A stretch of DNA of 20,050 nucleotides from Zygnema circumcarinatum (taxonomy: Eukaryota; Streptophyta; Zygnematophyceae; Zygnematales; Zygnemataceae), in NCBI GenBank assembly GCA_037447605.1, contig CM074820.1, positions 2,021,299 through 2,041,348 of the forward strand. Direction: 5' to 3'. Under the pieces are notes generated by a model. It had not been told where the DNA came from. It saw only the letters and a program-made list of their open reading frames with translations, and made no database searches. Below, one piece after another: positions 1 through 10,717 of this stretch. A program made the position numbers and the translations under genes. Position 1 is the first letter of the stretch. Every line of letters begins with the position of its first letter.

Positions 1-400
1 CAACTTTCATTTTCTCAGCTGTTCCGTTGCATTTCTCAACAGGCAACGTAAAACACTGCAGAGAAATCTAAACTGCATTCTACTTATTTGTACACCACAT
101 GTCGTTTGAACACGTAAAATCGAAACAGGCAAGCTGCTGCTCTCTACCTTCCTACCCTCCCCCCCTCCCTCACTTCCTCCGCCACTCCCATTCCATGAAG
201 CCTCCACGAGTCATTTCGGGCCCTAAATTCAACTCAACATTGCTTCAGTCAAGGGAAATTCTCGACATCATTTTGCAGCAGCTGGCTTCGACGACTTGTT
301 GGCATTCTCCGTCGCCTGCATTCATAAAGTCAAAAAACAAAAGTAAAAGAATCAAAACATTCGTCTTCCTCAATTGCTAGAACACGCACATTCGTCGTCC
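1..400. other. Left edge, no clear gene
   Basis: No convincing gene was found on either strand. On the minus strand, an AG acceptor at 316-318 is followed by a short open stretch, 315-268, encoding ATENANKSSKPAAAK and a TGA stop. This looks like a small terminal exon with a Lys/Ala-rich tail and could belong to the small minus-strand gene at 863-1012, because a phase-0 junction to position 899 is possible. The donor that would be needed there is weak. The rest is mixed-composition sequence with a short pyrimidine run near 145-180. Confidence 0.3.
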
Positions 401-404
401 ATGC

Positions 405-862
405 GGGTTTTAAAACCTAAAACCTGAAAACGTTAAGGAACCTGAAAATGCAGACTCTGGATGCTACTGTAACTCCTCCAGCCTCACAGGAAAAACACAA
501 ACGCTAAAAACTCCTATGGACCCAAAAAGCATCCCCCGAACCCCAAAACTGAAAATTTCCTGAACACTACCACCTTCGCTGAACCCTAACCACATTCCTG
601 TGCCTACGACCTGCCCTGAACCCTCAAGAGTCCCCTGGACTCTGCCTCTCCCCTCAACCCTGAATCCTTCAACCTCCCCATAACCTGCGCCCTGAAGCTA
701 AGCAGTTTCTCTGAACCCTGAACCCTACGACGTTCTCTAGGCCCTAAGACTTCCCCTGAACCCGCAAAGCTCCCCGGAACCCCAAAATGCTCCCCTCAAC
801 CCTCAACCTTAGCAGTTTCCCTATACCCCCTCAACCCTAAGCCATTCCCTGAACTCTAACCT
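405..862. repeat. Degenerate telomere-like CCCTRAA repeats
   Basis: The stretch is full of irregular heptamer-like words such as CCTAAAA, CCTGAAA, ACCCTAA, CCCTGAA and CCCTCAA, spaced about 7-25 bases apart. They are variants of the plant telomere unit CCCTAAA, all with the C-rich strand on plus. This fits an old, decayed interstitial telomeric sequence or a cluster of telo-box-like motifs. It has no credible open frame. Similar TTTAGGG words recur at 1242-1251, around 4180-4280, 6770-6795 and 18505-18533. Confidence 0.6.
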
Positions 863-1012
863 CTAGCTCCGAGCTCTGAACCCTCCCCTGCCCTGAACCC
901 TCCCCCGCCTGCTCGCCTTGAGCCAGAAGTAGCTCCCGGCGAAGGCGGGCAGCGCCGCCCCCGCCAGAATGAGGAGAGGGCCCGTCACCAAACTCAGCCG
1001 GTTGGAAATCAT
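863..1012 (-). CDS. Candidate small single-pass membrane protein (49 aa)
   Basis: An ATG at 1012-1010 opens a 49-codon frame ending in TAG at 865-863. It starts MISNRLSLVTGPLLILAGAA, continues as a hydrophobic helix (about residues 8-30, including ALPAFAGSYFW) and then turns basic (LKASRRGR), the pattern of one transmembrane segment with a positively charged tail. Third codon positions in the hydrophobic part are almost all G or C, unlike the surrounding repeats. The sense strand upstream is CT-rich, like the leaders of the other genes here. A spliced form joining position 899 to the exon at 315-268 would give a 53-residue protein with a Lys/Ala-rich end, but the donor is poor. I do not recognise the family, and chance cannot be excluded at this length. 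Confidence 0.35.
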   Translation of the reverse strand: MISNRLSLVTGPLLILAGAALPAFAGSYFWLKASRRGRVQGRGGFRARS

Positions 1013-3402
<2,390 letters not shown>

Positions 3403-4025
3403 TGGAAGAGAAGTTGGGAGAGAGAGGTTCAGGTTTGGGGGGTTTTGATTGGGAATCCTCTCTCCCTCTCTCCCAATCTCTCTCTGTCCCTTCCTTCCAC
3501 GATGAACATATCTATCTTGATTTAGTCGGGTAGACACAAAAAGTTGCCCCCTTACACTTCTCTGTCTCTCTCTCGCTCTATGGGGTTACATGGGACGCGA
3601 GCAGTTGAATCGCAAGAATCACTTTCGTGAAGGGGAACGTGTTGAGATTTTGTTGCTTTTGAAGCTTCACGTGCAGAAGCCTTCAAGCTGGAACCCGTGA
3701 AGGCGCCTTTTGAAGCTGACTAAATGCAACGAGGCTTGAAGTAGTGAAGAATATTTGCAAGCATAACGTTTTTTTTTTCTTCTTCTCTGTTCGTGTATCA
3801 TAGTCTTTTTGTGTTGCTTTGTCTCCCCCTTTTTTTTTTTTTTCTGGGGGAGAGAGGGAAGGGGAGATAAGGGCTTGTTCTGGCCCTGACAAAAAACATT
3901 GTATCCAAACATCTGTGCGTTTAACCGTTTTGCTTTTGACAAGGTGTTGTGCGTCGTGGTGTGTCGTGACATGACATGACATGACATGTGTCACTTGTGG
4001 GTTCTTCTAAGCTTGATCTGAACTT
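3403..4025. other. NKAP 3' flank, no gene seen
   Basis: The probable NKAP 3' untranslated region starts here: short CT and GA runs, then T-rich runs near 3770-3845. A small tandem array of the pentamer ATGAC (about four copies, 3967-3988) ends in ATGTGTCAC, making the edge partly palindromic. No coding sequence or clear terminator could be supported. Confidence 0.5.
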
Positions 4026-4135
4026 CCTGCTTTTGTGCTTAGGTCCTTTGCGACCAGCTCGTCGTGGTTTCCATGCTACTTTTGTCCATGTATGTTTGAT
4101 GACCTCGCCATCGTGAGTTCAATGCCATTGTCGTT
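4026..4135. repeat. Dispersed repeat, copy A
   Basis: This stretch is clearly related, in the same orientation and order, to 9618-9735. Shared words include CTTTTGTGCT, the segment around ACTTTGCG or CCTTTGCG, TCGTGGTTTCC or TCGTGGTTCCC, and the end CGCCATCGTGAG followed by CAATGCCA. The copies differ by point changes and small gaps, as expected of an old dispersed element. No terminal repeats or coding capacity were recognised. Confidence 0.65.
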
Positions 4136-4310
4136 CTTCCTGCTCTCTTCGCTTGAAGGGACGAGTGTGTGAGGTCTAGGGGCTAGGGTTTGGCGCATGG
4201 GTCCGGGGTTTAGGGTGGAGGAACACAGGGTCTAGGGTCTTACTTCTTGGCTTTTAGGCTTTTGAGGTTTTAGGGTTTGCTGTGGAGAACTGTTTTGGGG
4301 ATGTCAGACT

Positions 4311-4874
4311 TTGAAAGAATTGAAATGGATTTTTTTTTTTATGGAAGTCCTTTTATTTGAATGTTTCTACGTATTCGCAGGAAAAGCTGCTCGTTTCGAG
4401 TTCCAAAACTGTGAAGTTTTTGCATGTCTGAAACCCAAACTGCATGTGCTCAACCTTTGGCATCATCAGTATGGGAATGAAAATCACAGTGGTAACCGAA
4501 GAGCTGGACATGACGTGACATGCGCTTTCCTTTCGGCACAACTGAAGCTGACATTTGCATGGTCCGGCCCTTCACGGAACAAAGGAACAAAGGAAAAAAA
4601 ATCTTTATTATGTACTAAAGGTTGTTCGTTTGCACCCTACTGGCACGAGGGCGCGACAATTCAACTGTTGTCCTCCTATCACCTCCGCAAATTCACTGTA
4701 AATGTCGGTCTCCTAATAAAGACGGGGATGGATTTGTACAAAAGAGATCAAAACGTAGCAAGACAACTAGTGTGCTTCTATCATTTCCGTAAGAACATTG
4801 TCAATATCCTTCTTCGTCAGGGTTTCGAACAACTTCGAAACCCTGACACAATTATCTCCCCCCACTCTAATTAA
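4311..4874 (+). CDS. Unrecognised open frame (187 aa), status uncertain
   Basis: The frame runs from an ATG at 4311 to a TAA at 4872-4874. It begins with a hydrophobic segment (MKELKWIFFFMEVLLFECFY), which could be a signal anchor, and belongs to no family I recognise. The one point in its favour is an internal peptide repeat: SYHLRKFTVN at residues 122-131 and FYHFRKNIVN at 156-165. Several codons of the two copies differ only at synonymous third positions (CAC/CAT, CGC/CGT, AAA/AAG, GTA/GTC). Against it, a frame of this length can arise by chance in 20 kb, no splice structure is evident, and its end overlaps a perfect DNA hairpin (4816-4847). It could be a fragment of an old mobile element. 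Confidence 0.22.
   Translation: MKELKWIFFFMEVLLFECFYVFAGKAARFEFQNCEVFACLKPKLHVLNLWHHQYGNENHSGNRRAGHDVTCAFLSAQLKLTFAWSGPSRNKGTKEKKSLLCTKGCSFAPYWHEGATIQLLSSYHLRKFTVNVGLLIKTGMDLYKRDQNVARQLVCFYHFRKNIVNILLRQGFEQLRNPDTIISPHSN
4816..4847. repeat. Perfect 14-bp inverted repeat, 4-nt loop
   Basis: GTCAGGGTTTCGAA at 4816-4829 is followed after four bases by its exact complement TTCGAAACCCTGAC at 4834-4847. The stem contains the telo-box-like word AAACCCT on one arm. It could form a stable hairpin in RNA from either strand. It lies about 140 bases downstream (in the minus direction) of the stop codon of the copine gene, so it may sit in that gene's 3' untranslated region. Confidence 0.8.
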
Positions 4875-4986
4875 CACCAAAGCAAGTTAAATTTGAATAC
4901 GTATAAAGCTGCAGAGAGGGGGAGAGAGAGGAAGTGACGGAGAGAAAGAATGGGAAGGGAGGACAAAGAGAGAGAGAGAGCGAGCC

Positions 4987-7900
4987 CTAGCGATGCGGCA
5001 CATGAGGAGGAGGCGGCAAAGGAGGGCGTGGCGGCATTCGTCCCAACTGCCTCCTGCACGGTTTCCATGTAATTAGGGTTAGATACGAGTTTCACAGAAA
5101 TTAGGGTTTGTGAAGTTTGTGAAGTTTGTGAGTGAGAGAGAGGGAGAGATGGACCCCCTCTCAACTCTCAAATACCCGATTTCAGACATCGCGCTCCCCT
5201 CACTTTTTTTTAGTTTCATTATTTTCTTCAATAGGGCCGATGACAAAGAAATTTGAAAGAGTTTGGGGTTAAGAACCTCAGGGTTTTCAAAGGGATAAAA
5301 CTTGAAATCTGACCCGAGAATTCTCGCCTCCACAAGTGCTTGATATTGAAAAGGGATTTCCATCAACGCTCTCAAAGCGAATTGAGACTCCTTTTGCTCC
5401 TCCCCCATTCTTGAATCCATTATTGCAGAAAATTCCACAAACTGCCCAACCCCAGAAAGAATACTTTCAGAAGCTTCAAACTTAAAAACACGTGCTTGGA
5501 GAGCCGAAGAAATTCTTCATCCTGAAACATAGACATATCTCCCTTAGAAAAGAGCCAAAAAAGGTTTAAAAAGCGCAAACACTGCACCTGAAAATTGTCG
5601 AAATTTCGTTTCGGCAAATTGTCGTCAAATGCATGCATAGCGTCCCACGGTCCATCGCCGACGCCCACCATCACTATGGAGAGGGCGTAGTTGCTGCAGT
5701 TCCGTTAACCGCAACGGAATCAACGTAGGGAGGGAGAGAGAAAGGGGGAGGGAGGGAGGGGGGAGGGGGGGGGGAGGAGGAGGATGGGGAAGGGGATGGG
5801 GATAGGGAGAGGGAAACGAGAAGGTAGAGCGAGAGAGAGGGAGGAAAGAGCGAGGGAGCGGAGGGAGCGAGGGACGAGCTCTAGAAGGGAGTGAGGGAGA
5901 GGGAGAGGGAGGGGAAGGGCAGAGAAAGGAAGAAGAAGGGAGAGAAAGAGAGGGTGGGAGAGGGAGGAAAAGAGAGGGAGAGGGAGAGAGAGAGAGGTGG
6001 ACAGGGCGGGCAGGGGGAGAGGGATGAGAGAGGTGGGTGCGGACGGAAAGGGGGGGAGAGCGAGAGAGGGAAGGAGAGGACGCGGGAGGGCAGACGAAGG
6101 AAGAGCGGGAGAGGGAGAGAGGGAGGGAGAGGGAGGAGAGTGAAGAGGGAGAGGGAGAGTTGGAGAGGCGGGCAGGGGGGGAGCGACGAGAGAGGTGGGT
6201 AGAGGGAAAGGGAAAGAGAGAAGAAAGCAGAGAGGAAGCAGGAGAACAAGGAACAGAGAGAGAACACAGAGAGGAGAGCACATCATCCAGAGAACACAGG
6301 ATTCGGAGGTAATATGATTTCGAATTTTAGGGTTAAGGTTCAAGGTAGTATGGAAATTCAATCCTCTCGTAATAAGTTGAAAAAAAATTGATGAACAGCA
6401 TTTGTAGAATTTCCAAACATCATAAAGTCAAAAAGGAAATCCAAAGGGCACCGTGCCAAATTCAACAAAAACGTAGGTTCAAAATGAAAACTTTGCCGTG
6501 CAAACGAGAAGCAAGAATCAGTACCTCGCTGCCACAATAGCATCGACAGTCGCCTGCTCCTGATCACTTAACCGATTCGGGAGCGTATCACTTGGCCTCG
6601 TCATCTGAAAAGCAGGCAGAAAAATAAAAATTACAAATTTAAATTTCGTTTACAAACTTCATTCTCCCTTTATTCGTGTATTTGTACGTTTATGTTTACT
6701 CGCTTTAACCGCTCCCCTCCCTAGGGGGGATGAACGACCTGGAGGGGAGGGAGGGGAAGAGGATGGGTTTTTAGGGTTTTAAGGGTTTTTAGGGTAGGCC
6801 TGAAAGGAGGCCCTCCCCTTCTCCCTCCCTTTCCCCTTCCCCCTGCCTTCCACTTACTCCCCTTTCTTCTCCCTTCCTCCCCCTTCCCCTCCCTTCCCTC
6901 CCACGTCCTCCCCCTTCCCCCCGTTTCCTCCCCCATCTCCCCTCTCTCTCCTCTCCCTCCCCCTCCCCCCTCCCTCTCTCCCTACATCCCTCCCTCCCTC
7001 CCTACCTCCCTCCCTCCAGTGAAAACGAGTTCTCTCACCTCCCCATCTGCAACAATGAGCAGAACGTGGTATTGCCCTCCACTTTGTTCCACAATGCGAA
7101 CAGCGGACTCGACAATTGGAGCAAACGAGGTCGGACCTAAAAAAAATAAGCACAAAACCTCCCCTCTCCATATCGCTTTTAAATTTTAAGATTCAGAAAG
7201 ACGTCGGAGGTCAGATTTAACTCGTTTTTTTTTTACATGTGCCCTTAAGTTTTAGGGTATTGGAAGCCTACAAATGTACAGTTTTCGGGTTTTGGAGACA
7301 AGATTCCAAATAGATAACCAAAAATACAGGTGAACAGCTGATTTTTCCCCTTTCAGACGATAGAGAAGTTCAATAAACGATAATTTATATTTCAGCTTTT
7401 AGGGTTTTCGTTGTCCTGCCTTACACTGACCTGCTAGTCGCACCCTCGGAACAATTTCTTGATAACGATTTAAAGCTCCCGCGAAGCCCCGACATGGAGA
7501 GCCGTCCTCGTTAAAGCTAAACACATACTGGTCCGTCGTAGAAGCTGGCCAAAGGAGCAGCATAGAACACATAACACGTCAAATGGAACTGAATCTGGAA
7601 CTGAAACTGGAACTGAAACTGAGCAGACTTTGAGCATATGCACATGTTGGTGCTTTCGGACGCTGCGCCTTGAAGAGGAGAATGCGCAACAATGAAAGCA
7701 CGTGTGTGCGGTGTATGTGTGTGAGAAAGAGGGGGAGGGGGGGAGGAGAGAGAGGGAGAGATCATGGAAGAAAAAGGAGGAAGACTGTTAAAGAGCATAA
7801 CAGAAAGGAGAGGACAATAAAGTGTGTGAGAGAACGAAAGAGACAAGGGAGGAAGAAGGGGTGAAGGGAGAGAGAGAGAGGGAGACTCAGAGAGAGTCAC

Positions 7901-9192
7901 AAAGAGAAGAGTGAGAGAGAGAAAGAAAGGAAAGAGTGAGAGGAGGGAGATGTACGATACTCCTCCTCGCGACTCGAGCAGTTCAATACACTTTTCTCTA
8001 AACTTGATTTATGTAAAAAGTGCTGCAATTCTACCTCCCTACTTGAACTAAAACACAAAAAGACTAAAAATACAGACGTGAATTGAATTGAAATATGTCC
8101 TTCGATTTACTTTCATTAAGTTTGGCGAAAAGAAAGTGTCAAGGAATCCGAATTTGAGATAAGCTCAAATTCTTCATTGTTGCACTGACCGTCTCCAAAT
8201 CCAAAGCATGGAATCAAATTGTCTTCGTCAAAACGTTCGAGAGTTCGACCAATGATGTGCAGCGCCTGCTGGTACGGATTAGGCTGCCGACCAATCGCAT
8301 GCAAGCTCTGTTTCCCAAAAGTTCGTTTTCCTGCCCGAAAAAAAACAATTCAATCAAATATACTTCAGAAAAATGGAAAGGGGGAGAAGACTGAAGAAGA
8401 AGCAAGAACAATGCAGTCTGGATCTTTGCATGTGTCTGCGAAAAAAGGAGGCCAGGGTTGAAAATATCAAGTTCAGCTTATAAAAACGTATTTGGCTGAA
8501 GAAATTGGTTTCGAGAAGGTTAAAATTACAAGAAAAGAGCAAGAAGAGAGAAGAAGAGAGAGAGAGAGAAAGACGGAAGTTTGGCAAGAGGAGGGAGACG
8601 GAAAGAGAAGAGGAGTGAGAGGGAGCGAGAAAAGAGAGTGAAAGAGAGAGAAGAGAGAAGAGAGAGAGAAAAGGAGTGGCGAGAGAGGGGTGAGATAGAG
8701 AGTGGGAGAGAGAGGAGAGAGGGAGGGAGGGAAGAGAGTGAGAGGAGAGAGCGGAGAGAGAGGTATATTAAAAACCAGGAGTGAGATTTCCCGTGAATGA
8801 GACACCTCAAGTTTAAATATTTTCACCGTTCCATGTGTTGCTGGCGGTGAAATCGATTCCAACAATCAAATTGCTCGACTCCAAACCTGCCGCTTGCAGC
8901 GCGCTTGTCACCTGCATGGGAAGGACAAATAAATTTGGCAAATTTGAGAAACAATTATGCACATCATAGGGACATGTTTTCTTTTCTCCGCCGAAATGCT
9001 GGAAGATGTACCCAAGCTTTTTTGGAAACAAGGCATTCTGAGAGTTCGAATAGTTTTTTAAGTTTATAAATTTGATTAAGAAAGGAAAAGAGACAATTTA
9101 CAGACCTGATCAATGTTTTGATACAGGTCGGGAATCTGCCCGTAGCGCCGTACAAACCTGTTTCTGAACTCATCATCATCAGCATTCGCCAT
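4987..9192 (-). CDS. RGLG: RGLG-type copine (vWA) domain protein without RING, 9 exons, 301 aa
   Basis: Exons, 5' to 3' on the minus strand: 9192-9106, 8911-8827, 8330-8190, 7544-7431, 7136-7039, 6604-6525, 5693-5588, 5441-5314, 5053-4987. All introns are GT-AG and phases agree, giving 906 nt. The product follows Arabidopsis RGLG proteins closely: [13 protein letters not shown], then [19 protein letters not shown] with a MIDAS metal site DxTxS (D49-T51-S53), [96 protein letters not shown]. Exon 9 gives the expected linker ([16 protein letters not shown]) and then a TAG, so the C-terminal RING is absent; none was found downstream to 3403. The N-terminus (MANADDDEF) also lacks the MG start used for myristoylation in Arabidopsis RGLG1/2. 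The start follows an in-frame TGA six bases upstream. RGLG proteins are ubiquitin ligases; without RING this one should bind partners but not recruit an E2. Introns carry long polypyrimidine or polypurine tracts. Confidence 0.92.
5725..6300. repeat. Long polypurine tract in intron 6 of the copine gene
   Basis: About 575 bases of nearly pure A/G on the plus strand (GGGA, GAGAGG and GGGGGG runs) fill most of the intron at 5694-6524. On the gene's sense strand this is polypyrimidine. Long open frames on both strands here (Leu/Pro/Ser-rich or Arg/Glu/Gly-rich) are composition artefacts. Confidence 0.85.
6785..7019. repeat. Polypyrimidine tract in intron 5 of the copine gene
   Basis: Plus-strand C/T tract with CCCTCC and CCTCCCTCC repeats, within the intron at 6605-7038. 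On the sense strand it is G-rich polypurine, opposite in polarity to the tract in intron 6. Telomere-like TTTAGGG words sit just beside it at about 6768-6795. Confidence 0.8.
7584..7621. repeat. AACTGR hexamer repeat in intron 3
   Basis: About six tandem copies of a hexamer, AACTGA or AACTGG with one AATCTG variant, lie in the intron at 7545-8189, roughly 40 bases from the acceptor of exon 4. On the sense strand the unit reads CAGTTY, a pyrimidine-rich word that could influence acceptor choice. Confidence 0.7.
7725..7960. repeat. GA-rich tract in intron 3 of the copine gene
   Basis: Plus-strand purine-rich sequence (GGGGGAGG, then GAGAGA runs) forming polypyrimidine on the gene's sense strand. 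No coding evidence. Confidence 0.75.
8535..8765. repeat. GA-rich tract in intron 2 of the copine gene
   Basis: Plus-strand purine-rich sequence dominated by GAGAGA and AGAGAGG words, inside the intron at 8331-8826. It is polypyrimidine on the sense strand. Frames reading through it are artefacts. Confidence 0.75.
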
Positions 9193-9202
9193 CGCTCAGT
9201 GA

Positions 9203-9412
9203 AGGAGGAAGGGAGGGAGGGAGGGAGAGAGGAGGGAGGGAGGGAGGGAGAGGGAGGGAGGGAGGGAGGGGGAGAGAGGGAGGGAGGGAGGGAGGGAGGG
9301 AGGGAGAGAGGGAGGGAGGGAGGGAGGGAGGGAGGGAGGGAGCGAGGGATGAAGGGAGGGAGAGAGGAGGCCGCAGAGAGAGAGAGAGAGCAGAGAGAGA
9401 AAGAGAGAGGCC
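9203..9412. repeat. GGGA microsatellite directly upstream of the copine start codon
   Basis: An almost pure (AGGG)n array interrupted by GAGA, then a GA-rich part to about 9412. It begins only about ten bases upstream of the ATG at 9192-9190, so the gene's leader would be CCCT-rich pyrimidine RNA. Confidence 0.85.
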
Positions 9413-9617
9413 GCTAAATAGCGCGGAACGCGTCAAACCACAACGTTTGACGGCCTTTGTTGGGTACACGTTCAGAACCCGTACCTTGCCCATCGATTTC
9501 CATACTAATTTTAGCTCGACCTAATTATTGGTTCTAATGCAACCGCTTCCTTCGGTGACCTTCGCGGCTGCTTCCAGGGAGGGAGGGAGGGCTTCAAGCG
9601 TTGCTGAGCCAAGGCGG

Positions 9618-9735
9618 AGCTTTTTTCTTTTGTGCTCAAGTACTTTGCGGCTCGATCCTCGTGGTTCCCAATGTTATTGTTGTTGCCCATGCACATCTGA
9701 TGGCCTCATCGCCATCGTGAGACCAATGCCACAAC
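9618..9735. repeat. Dispersed repeat, copy B
   Basis: Related to 4026-4135 in the same orientation, sharing CTTTTGTGCT, TCGTGGTT, GATGGCCTC or GATGACCTC, and CGCCATCGTGAG followed by CAATGCCA. The upstream 9553-9600 segment also resembles the bases before copy A, so the true element may be longer than marked. Confidence 0.65.
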
Positions 9736-10439
9736 TTTTACTTCAGAAGCATGGAAGCAAGTTGTTGGGGTGACGTCAGCAATAGTTTGGACGACGGCAG
9801 CATGACTTCACGTTATGTCATGTCACGTCCTTGCCAGTTGTTCTCCGGAATCTGAGACTGTAACGGATCGGCCCGTACCAGCGTTCAGATATGGCTGCTT
9901 GTAACTTTCAAAGAGAACCCGTCCATAGTTCGTCACGTCACGTACGCGCCCGTAGCAGCCATTCCAAGTTTGGGGGGTGCGCGGAGCGAATTCGGTCGGG
10001 CGGCGACGCAAAAGCATTGGACACCTGCCATTGGACCACGGCGGCACGGTATTCGAAACACGTACTCGCGTATGGCTCATAGTGAAACACGACGACAATG
10101 GCCAAGTACTGGTACAGAGCACGACCTGAATCCTGCAGCTAATATTTCCGAATCAGTATTTGTGTTCTGGAAAATACGAGCGAAGACATCAGACGCGACG
10201 TACTGTGTTTGAATTGTCTCTTCCCCCTCCCTCCTATTCAACAATCCATCGTCTTTCGGTGTCAATTAGAGGTTGGGACTCGGTTGGGAACCCGTCCCGG
10301 TGGTCTCCCGCCCCTTCCTGCGCGTGTTGCGCCGCACATCGGCGACCTTCGCGGCTGCTTCTAGTGCCGTGTTGTTGAGTTCAAACAAAACAAAAAAAAA
10401 TGAGAATGAGAATGAGGGGAAATAATCATTTGAGAGTTC

Positions 10440-10517
10440 GATGAGTTCATATTTTCATCCAGCCCCATGTTTTATTTCGATGAGTTCATATTTTCATCCA
10501 GACCCATGTTTTATTTC
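10440..10517. repeat. 39-bp direct tandem duplication
   Basis: Two adjacent 39-bp units (10440-10478 and 10479-10517), starting GATGAGTTCATATTTTCATC, differ at a single base (CAGCCCC versus CAGACCC). The near identity points to a recent local duplication. Confidence 0.9.
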
Positions 10518-10717
10518 AATGCCATTTTCCTTTCTTTCATGTTTACGATTAATCGGATAGTGACAATGTTTATACGGACAGCATAGAAGTGCAGCTGTTG
10601 TGATCACTTTCGCACAAGCTCCGCGGCACAAATTTCGGAATGCCGAGGGTCGGGACATGGCTTGCTTGTAAGGTTCGGTTGGGTTGTTGCGCCTTCTACC
10701 TCCGCCGGCCCCAATCC

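Larger units (their letters stand above)
9420..10717. other. Intergenic region between divergent copine and oxidase genes
   Basis: No gene was recognised. The region holds copy B of a dispersed repeat (9618-9735), a short word CGRCGACC-like (CGGTGACCTTCGCGGCTGCTTC at 9553-9574 recurs with one change at 10340-10361), and ACGT-rich words such as GTCACGTCACGTACG near 9932-9946 that resemble bZIP/bHLH targets. It also contains a 39-bp tandem duplication (10440-10517). It could contain promoter elements of the minus-strand copine gene. Confidence 0.4.

Noticed and set aside
5079-5313. Read-through of the copine exon past 5314 to a stop at 5079.
   Set aside because: A GT donor at the same position and phase as in the paralogue, and a downstream exon at 5053 that encodes the expected linker, argue for splicing. 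Intron retention remains possible as a minor form.
5720-6361. Minus-strand frames of over 210 codons and plus-strand Arg/Glu-rich frames.
   Set aside because: They fall inside intron 6 of the copine gene and reflect polypurine/polypyrimidine composition only.
9823-10212. Overlapping 63-99 codon frames on both strands in the intergenic region.
   Set aside because: No recognisable motif, no splice context, and overlapping frames on both strands without codon bias.
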